Assembly (NCBI RefSeq): GCF_020873915.1
Contig: NZ_JAHWGP010000005.1
Coordinates: 1-64,000, forward strand
Length of the DNA: 64,000 nt
Reading direction: 5' to 3'
Source of the DNA: Streptomyces sp. DH5
GTDB lineage: Bacteria > Actinomycetota > Actinomycetes > Streptomycetales > Streptomycetaceae
The position numbers and the translations under genes are program-made. Positions 29,393 through 38,356 of this stretch are shown here, piece after piece. Below the pieces are notes generated by a model. That model saw only the letters and a program-made list of their open reading frames with translations. It had not been told where the DNA came from and made no database searches. Positions within the stretch are counted from its first letter, which is position 1; each line of letters starts with the position of its first letter.

Positions 29393-30409
29393 ATGACGAA
29401 CGGCACGGCGACGACGACCGACCTGGACACCACACTGGAGCGGTACCGGGTCGAACTGACCGGTTACTGCTACCGGATGCTGGGCTCGTCCTTCGAGGCG
29501 GAGGACGCGGTGCAGGACACCATGATCCGCGCCTGGCGCAGTTACGACAAGTTCGAGGGTCGCTCCAGCCTCCGCTCCTGGCTCTACCGCATCGCGACCA
29601 ACGTGTGCCTGGACATGCTGACGGCGGGCAACAAGCGGGCCCGCCCGATGGACCTGACGGAGTCCACCCCGCTGGCGCAGGCCGCGCTGGTCCCCCGCCC
29701 GGACAGCACCTGGCTGGAACCGATGCCCGACTCCCGGGTGCTGCCCACGCCCGCCGACCCGGCGGAGGCGGCCGTCGCCAAGGAGTCCGTGCGGCTCGCC
29801 TTCATGGCCGCGCTCCAGCAGCTTCCGGCCCGACAGCGGGCGGTGCTGATCCTGCGCGAGGTGCTGGCGTGGAAGGCGAGCGAGGTGGCCGAGCTGCTGG
29901 GCACATCGGTCGCCTCGGTCAACAGCGCGCTGCAGCGGGCCCGGGCCACGCTCGCGGAGCGGCGGCAGCCGGGCGCCGACGCGTCGGTCTCCGACCGGCT
30001 CGACGGGGAGCAGCAGAAGCTGCTCGAGCGCTACGTGGCGGCGTTCGAGGGCTACGACATGTCGGCACTGACCGCGCTGCTGCACGAGGACGCCGTCATG
30101 ACGATGCCGCCGTTCGACCTGTGGCTGACCGGCGCCGAGGACATAACGGGGTTCATGACGACGCTGGGCGCCCCGTGCGCGGGCTCCCGGCTGGTGCCGG
30201 TGGAGGTCAACGGCCTGCCCGGGTTCGCGCAGTACAAGCCCGATCCGGAGGCCGGCGGTTTCACCTCGTGGGCGGTCCAGGTGCTGGAGGTCTCAGACGG
30301 CCGGATCACCGGCTTCCACTGCTTCCTGGACACCGAGCGGTGGTTCCCGCTGTTCGGGCTGCCCCTCCACCTCGAAGCGGAGGCCGACGAGGTCGAGCAG
30401 GGCGCCTAG
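29393..30409 (+). CDS. ECF sigma factor with C-terminal SnoaL-like domain
   Basis: This 338-residue protein has sigma region 2 at about 15-85 (YRVELTGYCYRMLGSSFEAEDAV, shown in part) and region 4 at about 140-195 (LPARQRAVLILREVLAWKASEVAE, shown in part), and an NTF2/SnoaL-like C-terminal domain (about 210-335) in which DEVEQGA ends the chain. In the ECF families with this extension the domain controls sigma activity in place of a separate anti-sigma factor. ATG 29393 is chosen because family similarity starts right after it. A convergent STAS gene overlaps its last 117 bases. Confidence 0.87.
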   Translation: MTNGTATTTDLDTTLERYRVELTGYCYRMLGSSFEAEDAVQDTMIRAWRSYDKFEGRSSLRSWLYRIATNVCLDMLTAGNKRARPMDLTESTPLAQAALVPRPDSTWLEPMPDSRVLPTPADPAEAAVAKESVRLAFMAALQQLPARQRAVLILREVLAWKASEVAELLGTSVASVNSALQRARATLAERRQPGADASVSDRLDGEQQKLLERYVAAFEGYDMSALTALLHEDAVMTMPPFDLWLTGAEDITGFMTTLGAPCAGSRLVPVEVNGLPGFAQYKPDPEAGGFTSWAVQVLEVSDGRITGFHCFLDTERWFPLFGLPLHLEAEADEVEQGA

Positions 30410-30691
30410 CGCCCGGGAGGGATCGCGCAGGCGTATGCGGCCTCCGGCGCGGCGGGCGGTGAGCTGCAGCCGTGCGAGGAGTTCGACCGCGGCGAGACCG
30501 GGCGGGCCCAGGCCGCCGACGTCGCACACCACCACTCCGGCGCCCGAGCCGTCGCCACCGCTGTCCAGCAGTGCCCGCAGGGCGTCGCACGGCCCGCTCA
30601 CCCCGTCCCGGGTGAGGGGGCCGCTGAGCACGAGTACGGGCGGTGTCATGGCGTCCACGACCGGTAGACCGGCCGGGGTCCCGCAACTCAT
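30293..30691 (-). CDS. STAS domain protein (anti-sigma factor antagonist-like)
   Basis: This 132-residue protein has the pattern of a STAS domain: VLVLSGPLTRDGV, the central VVVCDVGGLGPPGLAAVELLARL helix (shown in part) and a C-terminal helical section. The usual phosphorylatable Ser/Thr position near the DxSG loop reads DVGGLG, so phosphorylation control is doubtful. ATG 30691 or ATG 30649 may be the start. Its 3' portion is antisense to the ECF gene by 117 bases. Confidence 0.6.
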   Translation of the reverse strand: MSCGTPAGLPVVDAMTPPVLVLSGPLTRDGVSGPCDALRALLDSGGDGSGAGVVVCDVGGLGPPGLAAVELLARLQLTARRAGGRIRLRDPSRALGALLDLVGLRFEVEGQPEQREPPLGVQEAVEAGDPAV

Positions 30692-30816
30692 CGCGTGGGG
30701 GCGCCGCGAGGATCACATTGACCCGGACGCGGCGTCCCCCGGAGGGTTGGCTGTATGCGCCACAGATCCTCGCCGCCGCCGGTGTCCGGTGCCCTTCGCC
30801 GCCGCGAGGAGCCGAC

Positions 30817-31737
30817 GTGCAGGGTGTGCTGAGCGGGTTCCTGGTGATCGCCGTCGTCATCGGCGTCGGCTATGTCATCGGCCGCCGGGGGTATCTCGGC
30901 GCGCAGGGCCGTGACGTCCTGACGAAGCTGGCGTTCCACGTGGCGTCCCCGGCGCTGCTGTTCACCACGCTGGCCCGGGCCGACCTGTCCGTGGTCTTCT
31001 CCGGCCGGCTGCTGGTCACCGCGCTGAGCACGGCGGCGGTGGCGGGCGCCTTCGTCGCGGTGGCTGTCGTACGCCGCTGGGGCGTGGGCCGTACGACCAT
31101 CGGCGCGCTGTGCGCCGGCTACGTCAACGCCGGCAACCTGGGCATCCCGATCGCGGTGTACGTCCTCGGGGACGCCTCGCTCGTGGCTCCGGTACTGCTG
31201 TTCCAGCTCGTCGGGGTCACCCCGGTCGCGCTGACGATCCTGGACCTGTCGGCGGCCGGCGAGAAGCAGCCGCTGTGGCGGCGTCTGCTGACGCCGTTGC
31301 GCAATCCGATCGCGCTGGGGTCGCTGGCGGGGGTGGCGGTGTCGGCGGTGGGGGTCGGGATACCCGGGCCGGTCTGGGACCCGGTGACCCTGATCGGCAA
31401 CATGGCGGTGCCCGCCGTGCTGCTCGCCTTCGGCATCTCGCTGCGGGGCAGCCGGCTGCCGCTGCGGGGTGGTGACCGGGGCGCCGTTCTCCTCGCCGTG
31501 GGGCTCAAGGCGGTGGGCCAGCCGCTCGTCGCCTGGGCGCTGGCCGCGGGCGTCTTCGGTCTGCGCGGCGCCCACCTGCTCGACGTGGTGGTGACGGCGG
31601 CCCTCCCGGCCGCCCAGAACCTCTACACCTACGCGAGCAGCTACCGCGTGGGCGAGACCCTGGCCAGGGAGGCGATCCTGGTGTCGACGGTGCTGTCGGT
31701 GCCGGTGCTCGTGGTGGTGGCGGCGCTGCTGGGGTGA
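30817..31737 (+). CDS. AEC family transporter (auxin efflux carrier-like)
   Basis: This 306-residue membrane protein has about ten helices in two groups, with the family pattern at YVNAGNLGIPIAVYVLG and a discontinuous helix near VVTAALPAAQNLYTYA. AEC proteins export organic anions such as malate or malonate; the substrate is unknown here. GTG 30817 is chosen for the GAGGAG site 7 bases upstream. The stop codon is next to the convergent Uma2 gene. Confidence 0.85.
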   Translation: MQGVLSGFLVIAVVIGVGYVIGRRGYLGAQGRDVLTKLAFHVASPALLFTTLARADLSVVFSGRLLVTALSTAAVAGAFVAVAVVRRWGVGRTTIGALCAGYVNAGNLGIPIAVYVLGDASLVAPVLLFQLVGVTPVALTILDLSAAGEKQPLWRRLLTPLRNPIALGSLAGVAVSAVGVGIPGPVWDPVTLIGNMAVPAVLLAFGISLRGSRLPLRGGDRGAVLLAVGLKAVGQPLVAWALAAGVFGLRGAHLLDVVVTAALPAAQNLYTYASSYRVGETLAREAILVSTVLSVPVLVVVAALLG

Positions 31738-31738
31738 G

Positions 31739-32323
31739 TCAGGTCTCCGGGAACTCCGCGGTGTCGATCACGAGGTCGAAGGGGGCGGGGAGCTTGAGCG
31801 GCTCGCCGAACTTCGCGGTGCTCAGGGGACGGTAGACGTCGCCCTTCGGGTCGCCGTAGAGCGTCGCGGCCGGCCCGTCGGCGGCCCAGCGGTCGACGAG
31901 GAGGTACAGCGGGATGCCCGCGGTGGCGTAGGCGGCGAGCTTGCCGACACGGTCGTGGCGGGCGTTGAGCTCGGAGGTCACCTCGACGACCAGTTCGGCG
32001 AGGGTGGCGGGGAGGTGCGTCTCCGACTCCGGGTCCGCTTGCTTCGGGACCACTACGAGGTCGGGGACGAGCATGCCCAGGCGCGTGGACACGGAGAGGG
32101 CCAGCCTCTGGAAGACGCCCCACTCGTCGGGGATCACGGAGTAGAGCCGACGCTGGATGCGGGCCGCAATCACATGGTGCCGGTACGCCGGAGCGGGGGA
32201 TACGGTGATGACCCCCTCGATGATCTCCACCCTGCTGCCCAGGGGCCACTCCATTCCCTCCCAGAACCGGACGAGGTCGTTCCAGCTCTTCTCGGGATCC
32301 TCACTCACGGTGAGCGCGTTCAT
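31739..32323 (-). CDS. Uma2 family PD-(D/E)XK endonuclease-like protein
   Basis: This 194-residue protein belongs to the Uma2 (DUF820) family with a predicted restriction-endonuclease fold. The core pattern is VPDLVVVPK, then LVVEVTSELNARHD and KLAAYATAGIPLYLLVD, which supply the D and E-x-x-S/K-type residues. These proteins are numerous in streptomycetes and poorly understood. ATG 32323 has AGGGGAG 7 bases upstream; an upstream in-frame start is not needed. Confidence 0.85.
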   Translation of the reverse strand: MNALTVSEDPEKSWNDLVRFWEGMEWPLGSRVEIIEGVITVSPAPAYRHHVIAARIQRRLYSVIPDEWGVFQRLALSVSTRLGMLVPDLVVVPKQADPESETHLPATLAELVVEVTSELNARHDRVGKLAAYATAGIPLYLLVDRWAADGPAATLYGDPKGDVYRPLSTAKFGEPLKLPAPFDLVIDTAEFPET

Positions 32324-32418
32324 GGTCGGCTCCCCTCGGCGCGTCTCCGAGTACAGCAAACCGGAGGGGACCGGCGGGGGACCACCGGTCCCGTTCACCC
32401 GAATGAGGAAACTGCTGG

Positions 32419-33702
32419 TCAGGCAATACGTTCCAGCACGACCGGCGTGGCGGTGAAGTCCGTGCCGGGGGCGTCGATGTCGTAGGCGCCCCGCACCGCC
32501 TGGAGGGCGTAGTCGAAGCGCTCCGGGGTGTCGGTGTGCAGCGTCAGCAAGGGCTGGCCCTCGGTCACGGTGTCACCGGGCCGGGCGTGGAGCTCGACGC
32601 CGGCGCCCGCCTGGACCGGGTCCTCCTTGCGGGCACGGCCCGCGCCGAGGCGCCAGGCGGCGACGCCGATGTCGTAGGCGTCGAGGCGGGTCAGGACACC
32701 GGAGGACGGGGCCTTGATCACGTGCTGTTCGCGGGCCACCGGCAGCTCGGCGTCCGGGTCGCCGCCCTGGGCCGCGATCATGCGGCGCCACACGTCCATC
32801 GCGGAGCCGTCGGCGAGGGCCTTCGCCGGGTCGGCGTCCTTCAGGCCGGCCGCGTCGAGCATCTCGCGGGCCAGGGCCAGGGTGAGTTCGACGACGTCCG
32901 CCGGGCCGCCGCCGGCCAGCACCTCCACCGACTCGCGGACCTCGAGCGCGTTGCCCGCGGTCAGGCCGAGCGGGGTGGACATGTCGGTGAGCAGGGCGAC
33001 CGTCCTCACGCCCGAGTCGGTGCCCAGACCGACCATCGTGCGGGCCAGCTCGCGGGCGTCCTCGATCGTCTTCATGAAGGCGCCGGTGCCGACCTTCACG
33101 TCCAGGACCAGGGAACCGGTGCCCTCCGCGATCTTCTTCGACATGATCGAGGAGGCGATCAGCGGGATCGCCTCGACCGTGCCGGTGACGTCACGCAGCG
33201 CGTAGAGCTTCTTGTCGGCGGGGGCCAAGCCGTCGCCGGCCGCGCAGATCACGGCGCCGGTGCCGTCCAGCACCGACAGCATCTCCTCGTTGGACAGCAG
33301 GGCGCGCCAGCCGGGGATGGACTCCAGCTTGTCGAGGGTGCCGCCGGTGTGGCCGAGGCCGCGGCCGGAGAGCTGCGGGACGGCCGCGCCGCAGGCGGCG
33401 ACGAGGGGCGCCAGCGGGAGGGTGATCTTGTCGCCGACGCCGCCGGTGGAGTGCTTGTCGGCGGTGGGGCGGGACAGGGACGAGAAGTCCATGCGCTCGC
33501 CCGACGCGATCATCGCGGCCGTCCAGCGGGCGATCTCGCCGCGGTTCATCCCGTTGAGGAGGATCGCCATGGCGAGCGCCGACATCTGCTCGTCGGCCAC
33601 CTCCCCGCGGGTGTACGCGTCGATCACCCAGTCGATCTGCTCGTCGCTGAGTTCGCCGCGGTCCCGCTTGGTGCGGATGACGGAGATGACGTCCATGGCC
33701 AT
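32419..33702 (-). CDS. deoA: Thymidine phosphorylase
   Basis: This 427-residue enzyme splits thymidine or deoxyuridine with phosphate to base and deoxyribose-1-phosphate. Motifs: KHSTGGVGDK (about 83-92, phosphate-binding), LSGRGLGHTGGTLDKLE (the family signature), and DVKVGTGAFMK. The C-terminal pyrimidine phosphorylase domain is complete. ATG 33702 is set by a GGAAGGA site. It is the last gene of the ABC-permease-permease-cdd-deoA operon, after a 92-base gap. Confidence 0.94.
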   Translation of the reverse strand: MAMDVISVIRTKRDRGELSDEQIDWVIDAYTRGEVADEQMSALAMAILLNGMNRGEIARWTAAMIASGERMDFSSLSRPTADKHSTGGVGDKITLPLAPLVAACGAAVPQLSGRGLGHTGGTLDKLESIPGWRALLSNEEMLSVLDGTGAVICAAGDGLAPADKKLYALRDVTGTVEAIPLIASSIMSKKIAEGTGSLVLDVKVGTGAFMKTIEDARELARTMVGLGTDSGVRTVALLTDMSTPLGLTAGNALEVRESVEVLAGGGPADVVELTLALAREMLDAAGLKDADPAKALADGSAMDVWRRMIAAQGGDPDAELPVAREQHVIKAPSSGVLTRLDAYDIGVAAWRLGAGRARKEDPVQAGAGVELHARPGDTVTEGQPLLTLHTDTPERFDYALQAVRGAYDIDAPGTDFTATPVVLERIA

Positions 33703-33794
33703 GGCTGGCGTTCCTTCCGGAGGTGCGAAGGGCGCGGCCCCCCGAGGCGGCGTGCCGAGGTCGTCGGCGGTCGCCCGGAGGGGCCGCACGGGCA

Positions 33795-34193
33795 TTACTT
33801 GGTGAGGTGCTGCGGGCCGAAGGCCTGGGGCAGCATCTCCGACAGCGGCACGATCCCCGCGGGGGTCTCCAGCAGCAGTGCCGGGCCGCCGAACTCGTAC
33901 AGCAGCTGGCGGCAGCGGCCGCAGGGGACGAGGATCCGGCCGTCGCCGTCCACGCAGGTGAAGTGCGTGAGCCGGCCGCCCCCGGTGCGGTGCAGTTCGG
34001 AGACCATGCCGCACTCGGCGCACAGGCCGAGACCGTACGAGGCGTTCTCCACGTTGCAGCCGGAGACCGTGCGTCCGTCGTCGACCAGGGCCGCGACGCC
34101 GACCCGGTAGCCCGAGTAGGGGGCGTAGGCGTGGGACATGGCGTCCCGTGCCACGGCGCGCAGCGCCTCCCAGTCGACGCCGGCCCCGGTCAC
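33795..34193 (-). CDS. cdd: Cytidine deaminase
   Basis: This 132-residue tetrameric-type deaminase converts (deoxy)cytidine to (deoxy)uridine. It has CNVENASYG with the first Zn Cys, the CAECGM segment with catalytic Glu, and PCGRCRQ with the other two Cys. GTG 34193 overlaps the permease stop codon (GTGA), which implies translational coupling to the importer. The product can be used directly by DeoA. Confidence 0.94.
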   Translation of the reverse strand: MTGAGVDWEALRAVARDAMSHAYAPYSGYRVGVAALVDDGRTVSGCNVENASYGLGLCAECGMVSELHRTGGGRLTHFTCVDGDGRILVPCGRCRQLLYEFGGPALLLETPAGIVPLSEMLPQAFGPQHLTK

Positions 34194-35464
34194 TTGCCCT
34201 GCCCCTTCCGGTACGGCATGCCGTTGGCCCTGGGCATGCGCAGCCGCTGGGCGGAGAGGGCCAGCACCACGAGGGTGATGACGTACGGCGTGGCGGCGAC
34301 GACCTGGTTGGGAACCTCGTTGGTGCCGGCGTACCAGGCGGCGACGAGGCCGCCGATGACCAGGGTGATGGCCGCGTGGACGTACTTCTTGCGGATGACG
34401 AGCCAGATGGCGCCGATGAGCAGCAGCAGCGCGCCGAGCAGCAGCAGGGCGTGCACGTTGGCGGAGCCGCCGCGCAGGTTGAGGCTGTCGGTGTAGCCGA
34501 AGAGGCCGGCGCCGATGGCGAGGCCGCCCGGCATCCAGTTGCCGAAGATCATGGCGGCGAGGCCGATGAAGCCGCGGCCGCTGACCTGGCCCTCCAGGTA
34601 GAAGGGGTTGGCGACGATGGAGAGGAAGACACCGCCGAGGCCGGCCAGGGCGCCGGAGATGATCACGGCGATGTACTTGTACTTGTAGACGTTGACGCCG
34701 AGGGACTCGGCGGCGACCGGGTTCTCGCCGCAGGAGCGCAGCCGGAGGCCGAAGGCGGTGCGCCACAGGATCCACCAGGTGGCGGGGATGAGCGCGACGG
34801 CGATCAGGGTCAGCCAGGAGACGTCGGTGACCAGTCCGCCGAGCAGGCCGGCGACGTCGGAGACGAAGAACCAGCCCTTGGCGTTGAGATCGCTGAGGGC
34901 GTCGGAGAGTCCGGGCACGGTGAAGTGGCCGAGCGACTCGACCGCCGGGGACTGCTTGGCGGAGCCGCCCTGGTGGCCCTCGAAGGCCAGTGGGGCGAGG
35001 TAGCGGGTGGCGCCGAGGGCGAGGATGTTGATGGCCACACCGGAGACGATGTGGTTGACGTTGAAGGTGACGGTGACGATCGCGTGCAGCAGGCCGCCGA
35101 GCGCGCCGCCGACGAGGCCGACGAGGATGCCGGTCCACGGGCCCCACTGGAACCCGGCCCAGGCACCGAACCAGGTGCCCATGATCATCATGCCTTCGAG
35201 GCCGATGTTGACGACACCCGCGCGTTCGGCCCACAGACCGCCGAGGCCGGCGAGTCCGATCGGGACGGCGAGCTGGAGGGCGGTGGACATCTGGCTGACG
35301 TTGGTGATGCCGTCGGCGCCGGTGATGAGGCGGACGATCGAGACCAGCGCCAGTCCGCCGGCGACGACCAGGGCGAGGACGGGCCACGACATGCGGCGGC
35401 CGGTCGGCGGTGCGTGCTCGAGCGACGGCTGGTTGACGTCGGTCGCTGTGGTCGGAGCGGTCAT
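34190..35464 (-). CDS. Nucleoside ABC transporter permease 2
   Basis: This 424-residue integral membrane protein is a member of the BPD_transp_2 (branched-chain amino acid/sugar-type) permeases. The pattern AERAGVVNIGLEGMM followed by about ten helices is the family hallmark for the NupQ/YufQ type. ATGA overlap couples it to permease 1 upstream and GTGA to cdd downstream. It works with permease 1 as heterodimer in the membrane. Confidence 0.9.
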   Translation of the reverse strand: MTAPTTATDVNQPSLEHAPPTGRRMSWPVLALVVAGGLALVSIVRLITGADGITNVSQMSTALQLAVPIGLAGLGGLWAERAGVVNIGLEGMMIMGTWFGAWAGFQWGPWTGILVGLVGGALGGLLHAIVTVTFNVNHIVSGVAINILALGATRYLAPLAFEGHQGGSAKQSPAVESLGHFTVPGLSDALSDLNAKGWFFVSDVAGLLGGLVTDVSWLTLIAVALIPATWWILWRTAFGLRLRSCGENPVAAESLGVNVYKYKYIAVIISGALAGLGGVFLSIVANPFYLEGQVSGRGFIGLAAMIFGNWMPGGLAIGAGLFGYTDSLNLRGGSANVHALLLLGALLLLIGAIWLVIRKKYVHAAITLVIGGLVAAWYAGTNEVPNQVVAATPYVITLVVLALSAQRLRMPRANGMPYRKGQGK

Positions 35465-36582
35465 CGGCCGGCCACCTCCTTCGTGGTGTTGTTGGCGCCG
35501 AGGACGTGACCTGCGGCGAGCTCGGCGCCGACCCGGCGCTGCTGGCGGCGCAGGCCCCACTCGCGGACGGCCTCGTAGGAGACGACGACCGAGAGGACGA
35601 TCAGGCCCTGCATGATGACCGCGATCTCCTTGTCGTAGCCGTGGAAGTCCAGCTCGGGCGATGCCTTGTCGAGCCAGGCCCACAGCAGGGCGGCGAAGGC
35701 GATGCCGACCGGGCTGTTGCGGCCGAGGAGGGCGATGCCGATGCCGAGGAAGCCGATGCCGGTGGGGAAGTTCAGGTTGTAGGTGTGGGAGTCGCCGAGG
35801 AGGATCGGCAGACCCGCGAGACCGGCGATGGCGCCGGAGAGCAGCATCGCGGTGAGCACCATGCGCTTGGGGTCGACACCGCTGGCGGAGGCGGCGGACT
35901 CGGAGGCGCCGGAGGCGCGCAGGTCGAAGCCGAAGCGGGTGCGGTTGAGGACGACCCAGTACCCGATGCCGAGCAGGACGGCGAGGACGACCAGGCCGTA
36001 GATCTCGCCGGCGTCTCCCATGTCGATGCCGGGGATCCAGCCGGACTCGTTCATCTCGCCGGTGGTGTTGTTGTTGCCGACCTTGACGCCGAAGACGGTG
36101 GGCAGCCACAGGTAGCCGATGACGGAGGTCGCGATCGCGTTGAGCATGATCGTCGCGACGACCTCGCTGACGCCCCGGGTGACCTTGAGGAGACCGGCGA
36201 TTCCGGCCCAGAAGGCGCCGGTGAGCACGGCGGTGAGGAGCAGCAGCGGGATCTGGAGGGCGGACGGCAGGGCGGCGTGGGCGCCGACGATGGCGGCCAT
36301 CATGGCGCCGAGCTGGTACTGGCCGTCGACGCCGATGTTGAACAGGTTCATCCGGAAGCCGATGGCGACCGCGAGGGCCGCGATGTAGTACATCGACGCC
36401 TGGTTGATGATCAGGACCTGGATGTCCGAGAAACCAGCCTGCTCGAACATCAGGGCGAACGGTTCGACCGGGTTCTTGCCGGAGGCGAGCAGCACGATCG
36501 CGCTGAGCACGAAGGCCACGGCCAGCGCGATGACCGGCCCGGCCACCGCGAGGAGCACGCGCTCCTTGTCGAACTTCTTCAT
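35461..36582 (-). CDS. Nucleoside ABC transporter permease 1
   Basis: This 373-residue membrane protein is the NupP/YufP-type permease, with about ten helices and the RMNLFNIGVDGQYQLGAM segment characteristic of the family. The start ATG overlaps the stop codon of the ATPase gene by one base (TGATG). Its C-terminal region is cytoplasmic and ends near VLGANNTTKEVAGR. It is the third part of the complete importer with the lipoproteins at 38357 and 39673. Confidence 0.9.
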   Translation of the reverse strand: MKKFDKERVLLAVAGPVIALAVAFVLSAIVLLASGKNPVEPFALMFEQAGFSDIQVLIINQASMYYIAALAVAIGFRMNLFNIGVDGQYQLGAMMAAIVGAHAALPSALQIPLLLLTAVLTGAFWAGIAGLLKVTRGVSEVVATIMLNAIATSVIGYLWLPTVFGVKVGNNNTTGEMNESGWIPGIDMGDAGEIYGLVVLAVLLGIGYWVVLNRTRFGFDLRASGASESAASASGVDPKRMVLTAMLLSGAIAGLAGLPILLGDSHTYNLNFPTGIGFLGIGIALLGRNSPVGIAFAALLWAWLDKASPELDFHGYDKEIAVIMQGLIVLSVVVSYEAVREWGLRRQQRRVGAELAAGHVLGANNTTKEVAGR

Positions 36583-38216
36583 CAGCGGGCCTCGTCTTCC
36601 GGAGACTCGGCCGACTTGGACAGGTCGGCCGGCGTCTCGGGGGTCTCGTCGTGTTCGAGGTGGCCCTCGGCGGCGCCGGTCATGGCGGTGCCGAGTTCCT
36701 CCGGGGTGATGGTGGCGGGGTCGGCGTCCGCGACCAGCCTGCCGTCGTAGATCACCCGGAGGGTGTCGGACAGACCGATGAGCTCGTCCAGGTCGGCGGA
36801 GATCAGCAGCACGGCCAGGCCCTCGCGGCGGGCCTCGCGGATGTGGTCCCAGATGGCGGCCTGCGCGCCGACGTCCACACCGCGGGTGGGGTGGGCGGCG
36901 ATCAGGAAGCGCGGCTTGTGGCTCATCTCGCGGCCGACGATCAGCTTCTGCTGGTTGCCGCCGGACAGGGAGGCCGCGGTGACGTCGATGCCGGGGGTGC
37001 GGACGTCGTACGTCCGGACGATGCGGCGGGTGTCCTCCTGGGCGGCCTTCGGGTCCAGCCAGACGCCCTTGGCGTTGGGCTTCTCGGTGACGTGGCCGAG
37101 GATGCGGTTCTCCCAGAGGGGGGCCTCCAGGAGCAGGCCGTGGCGGTGGCGGTCCTCGGGGATGTAGCCGATGCCCTGCTCGCGGCGCTTGCGGGTGGGC
37201 CAGGCGGTGATCTCCTCGTCGGCCAGCCGGATGACGCCGGAGTCGGCGTGCCGCAGGCCGATGAGGGCGTCGACCAGTTCGGTCTGGCCGTTGCCCTCGA
37301 CGCCCGCGATGCCGAGGACCTCGCCCTCGTGGATGGTGAAGGTGATGTCGTCGAGGAGGGCCTTGCCGCCGGGGGCGGTCAGGCGCAGCTTGTCGACGGT
37401 GATGACGGGGCGGTCGGTGACCGTGGACTCGGCGGTCTCCGGTGTCGGCAGCTCGCTGCCCACCATCAGCTCGGCGAGCTGGCGCGGGGTGGTCTCGGCG
37501 GGTACAGCGGTGCCGACCGTGGTGCCGCGGCGGATGACGGTGATGTCGTCCGCGACGGAAAGGACCTCGCCCAGCTTGTGGGAGATGAAGATGACCGACA
37601 GGCCCTCGGCCTTGAGCTCGCGCAGGTTGTCGAAGAGCGCGTCGACCTCCTGCGGGACGAGGACGGCGGTGGGCTCGTCGAGGATCAGGGTGGTGGCGCC
37701 GCGGTAGAGGACCTTGAGGATCTCCACGCGCTGGCGGGCGGCGACGCCGAGCTCCTCCATCAGGAGGTCGGGGCGGACGTCGAGACCGTAGCGCTCGGAG
37801 AGCTCCTTGATCCTGCGGCGGGCCTTGCCGCCGATGCCGTGGAGCTTCTCGCTGCCGAGGACGACGTTCTCGAGGACGGTGAGGTTGTCGGCGAGCATGA
37901 AGTGCTGGTGCACCATGCCGATGCCGCGCGCGATGGCATCGGCGGGCGAGGAGAAGCTCACCTGTTCGCCGTGGACCGTGATGATGCCCTCGTCCGGCTT
38001 CTGCATGCCGTAGAGGATCTTCATCAGGGTCGACTTGCCGGCGCCGTTCTCACCGACGAGGGCGTGGACGGTGCCCTTGCGGACGGTGAGGTGGATGTCG
38101 TGGTTGGCGACGACACCGGGGAAGCGCTTGGTGATCCCGGCGAGCTCCACGGCGGTCACCGGATCGTTGACCGCCGCTCCGGCCGGAGGGCTGCTGGACG
38201 CGTTGATGACGCACAC
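36582..38216 (-). CDS. Nucleoside ABC transporter ATP-binding protein (two fused NBDs)
   Basis: This 544-residue RbsA/NupO-type protein has two ATP-binding domains in tandem. The first has Walker A GENGAGKST (about residues 51-59) and Walker B LILDEPTAVL. The second has a degenerate Walker A (GVEGNGQTEL) and the signature LSGGNQQKL. This asymmetry is typical of the family. The exact start is uncertain: GTG 38216 touches the AGGAG site, so a slightly later start is possible. The operon promoter carries the CTACGCGCGTAG site. Confidence 0.9.
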   Translation of the reverse strand: MCVINASSSPPAGAAVNDPVTAVELAGITKRFPGVVANHDIHLTVRKGTVHALVGENGAGKSTLMKILYGMQKPDEGIITVHGEQVSFSSPADAIARGIGMVHQHFMLADNLTVLENVVLGSEKLHGIGGKARRRIKELSERYGLDVRPDLLMEELGVAARQRVEILKVLYRGATTLILDEPTAVLVPQEVDALFDNLRELKAEGLSVIFISHKLGEVLSVADDITVIRRGTTVGTAVPAETTPRQLAELMVGSELPTPETAESTVTDRPVITVDKLRLTAPGGKALLDDITFTIHEGEVLGIAGVEGNGQTELVDALIGLRHADSGVIRLADEEITAWPTRKRREQGIGYIPEDRHRHGLLLEAPLWENRILGHVTEKPNAKGVWLDPKAAQEDTRRIVRTYDVRTPGIDVTAASLSGGNQQKLIVGREMSHKPRFLIAAHPTRGVDVGAQAAIWDHIREARREGLAVLLISADLDELIGLSDTLRVIYDGRLVADADPATITPEELGTAMTGAAEGHLEHDETPETPADLSKSAESPEDEAR

Positions 38217-38235
38217 TCCTGGGGACGGGGGCCGT

Positions 38236-38247
38236 CTACGCGCGTAG
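38236..38247 (-). promoter_or_regulatory. CTACGCGCGTAG operator of the nucleoside ABC operon
   Basis: A perfect copy of the palindrome lies 20 bases before the ATPase gene. The -10 box of this promoter is not clear to me. TATGCCGTAGGGG just upstream on the minus strand is a possible core. Confidence 0.7.
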
Positions 38248-38283
38248 CGCCCCTACGGCATACAAAGGGGTGGCGCCCTCGAG

Positions 38284-38322
38284 CGACGGGGTACGAGGAG
38301 CCTGGCTCCTCGTACCCCGTCG
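38284..38322 (-). terminator. Terminator of the first bmpA-like gene
   Basis: A perfect 18-bp stem with a 3-base loop lies 34 bases beyond the gene, separating it from the ABC operon promoter. Confidence 0.75.
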
Positions 38323-38356
38323 AGTGGTCGCGACCCCGCGGTGGTTCAGGGGGTGA

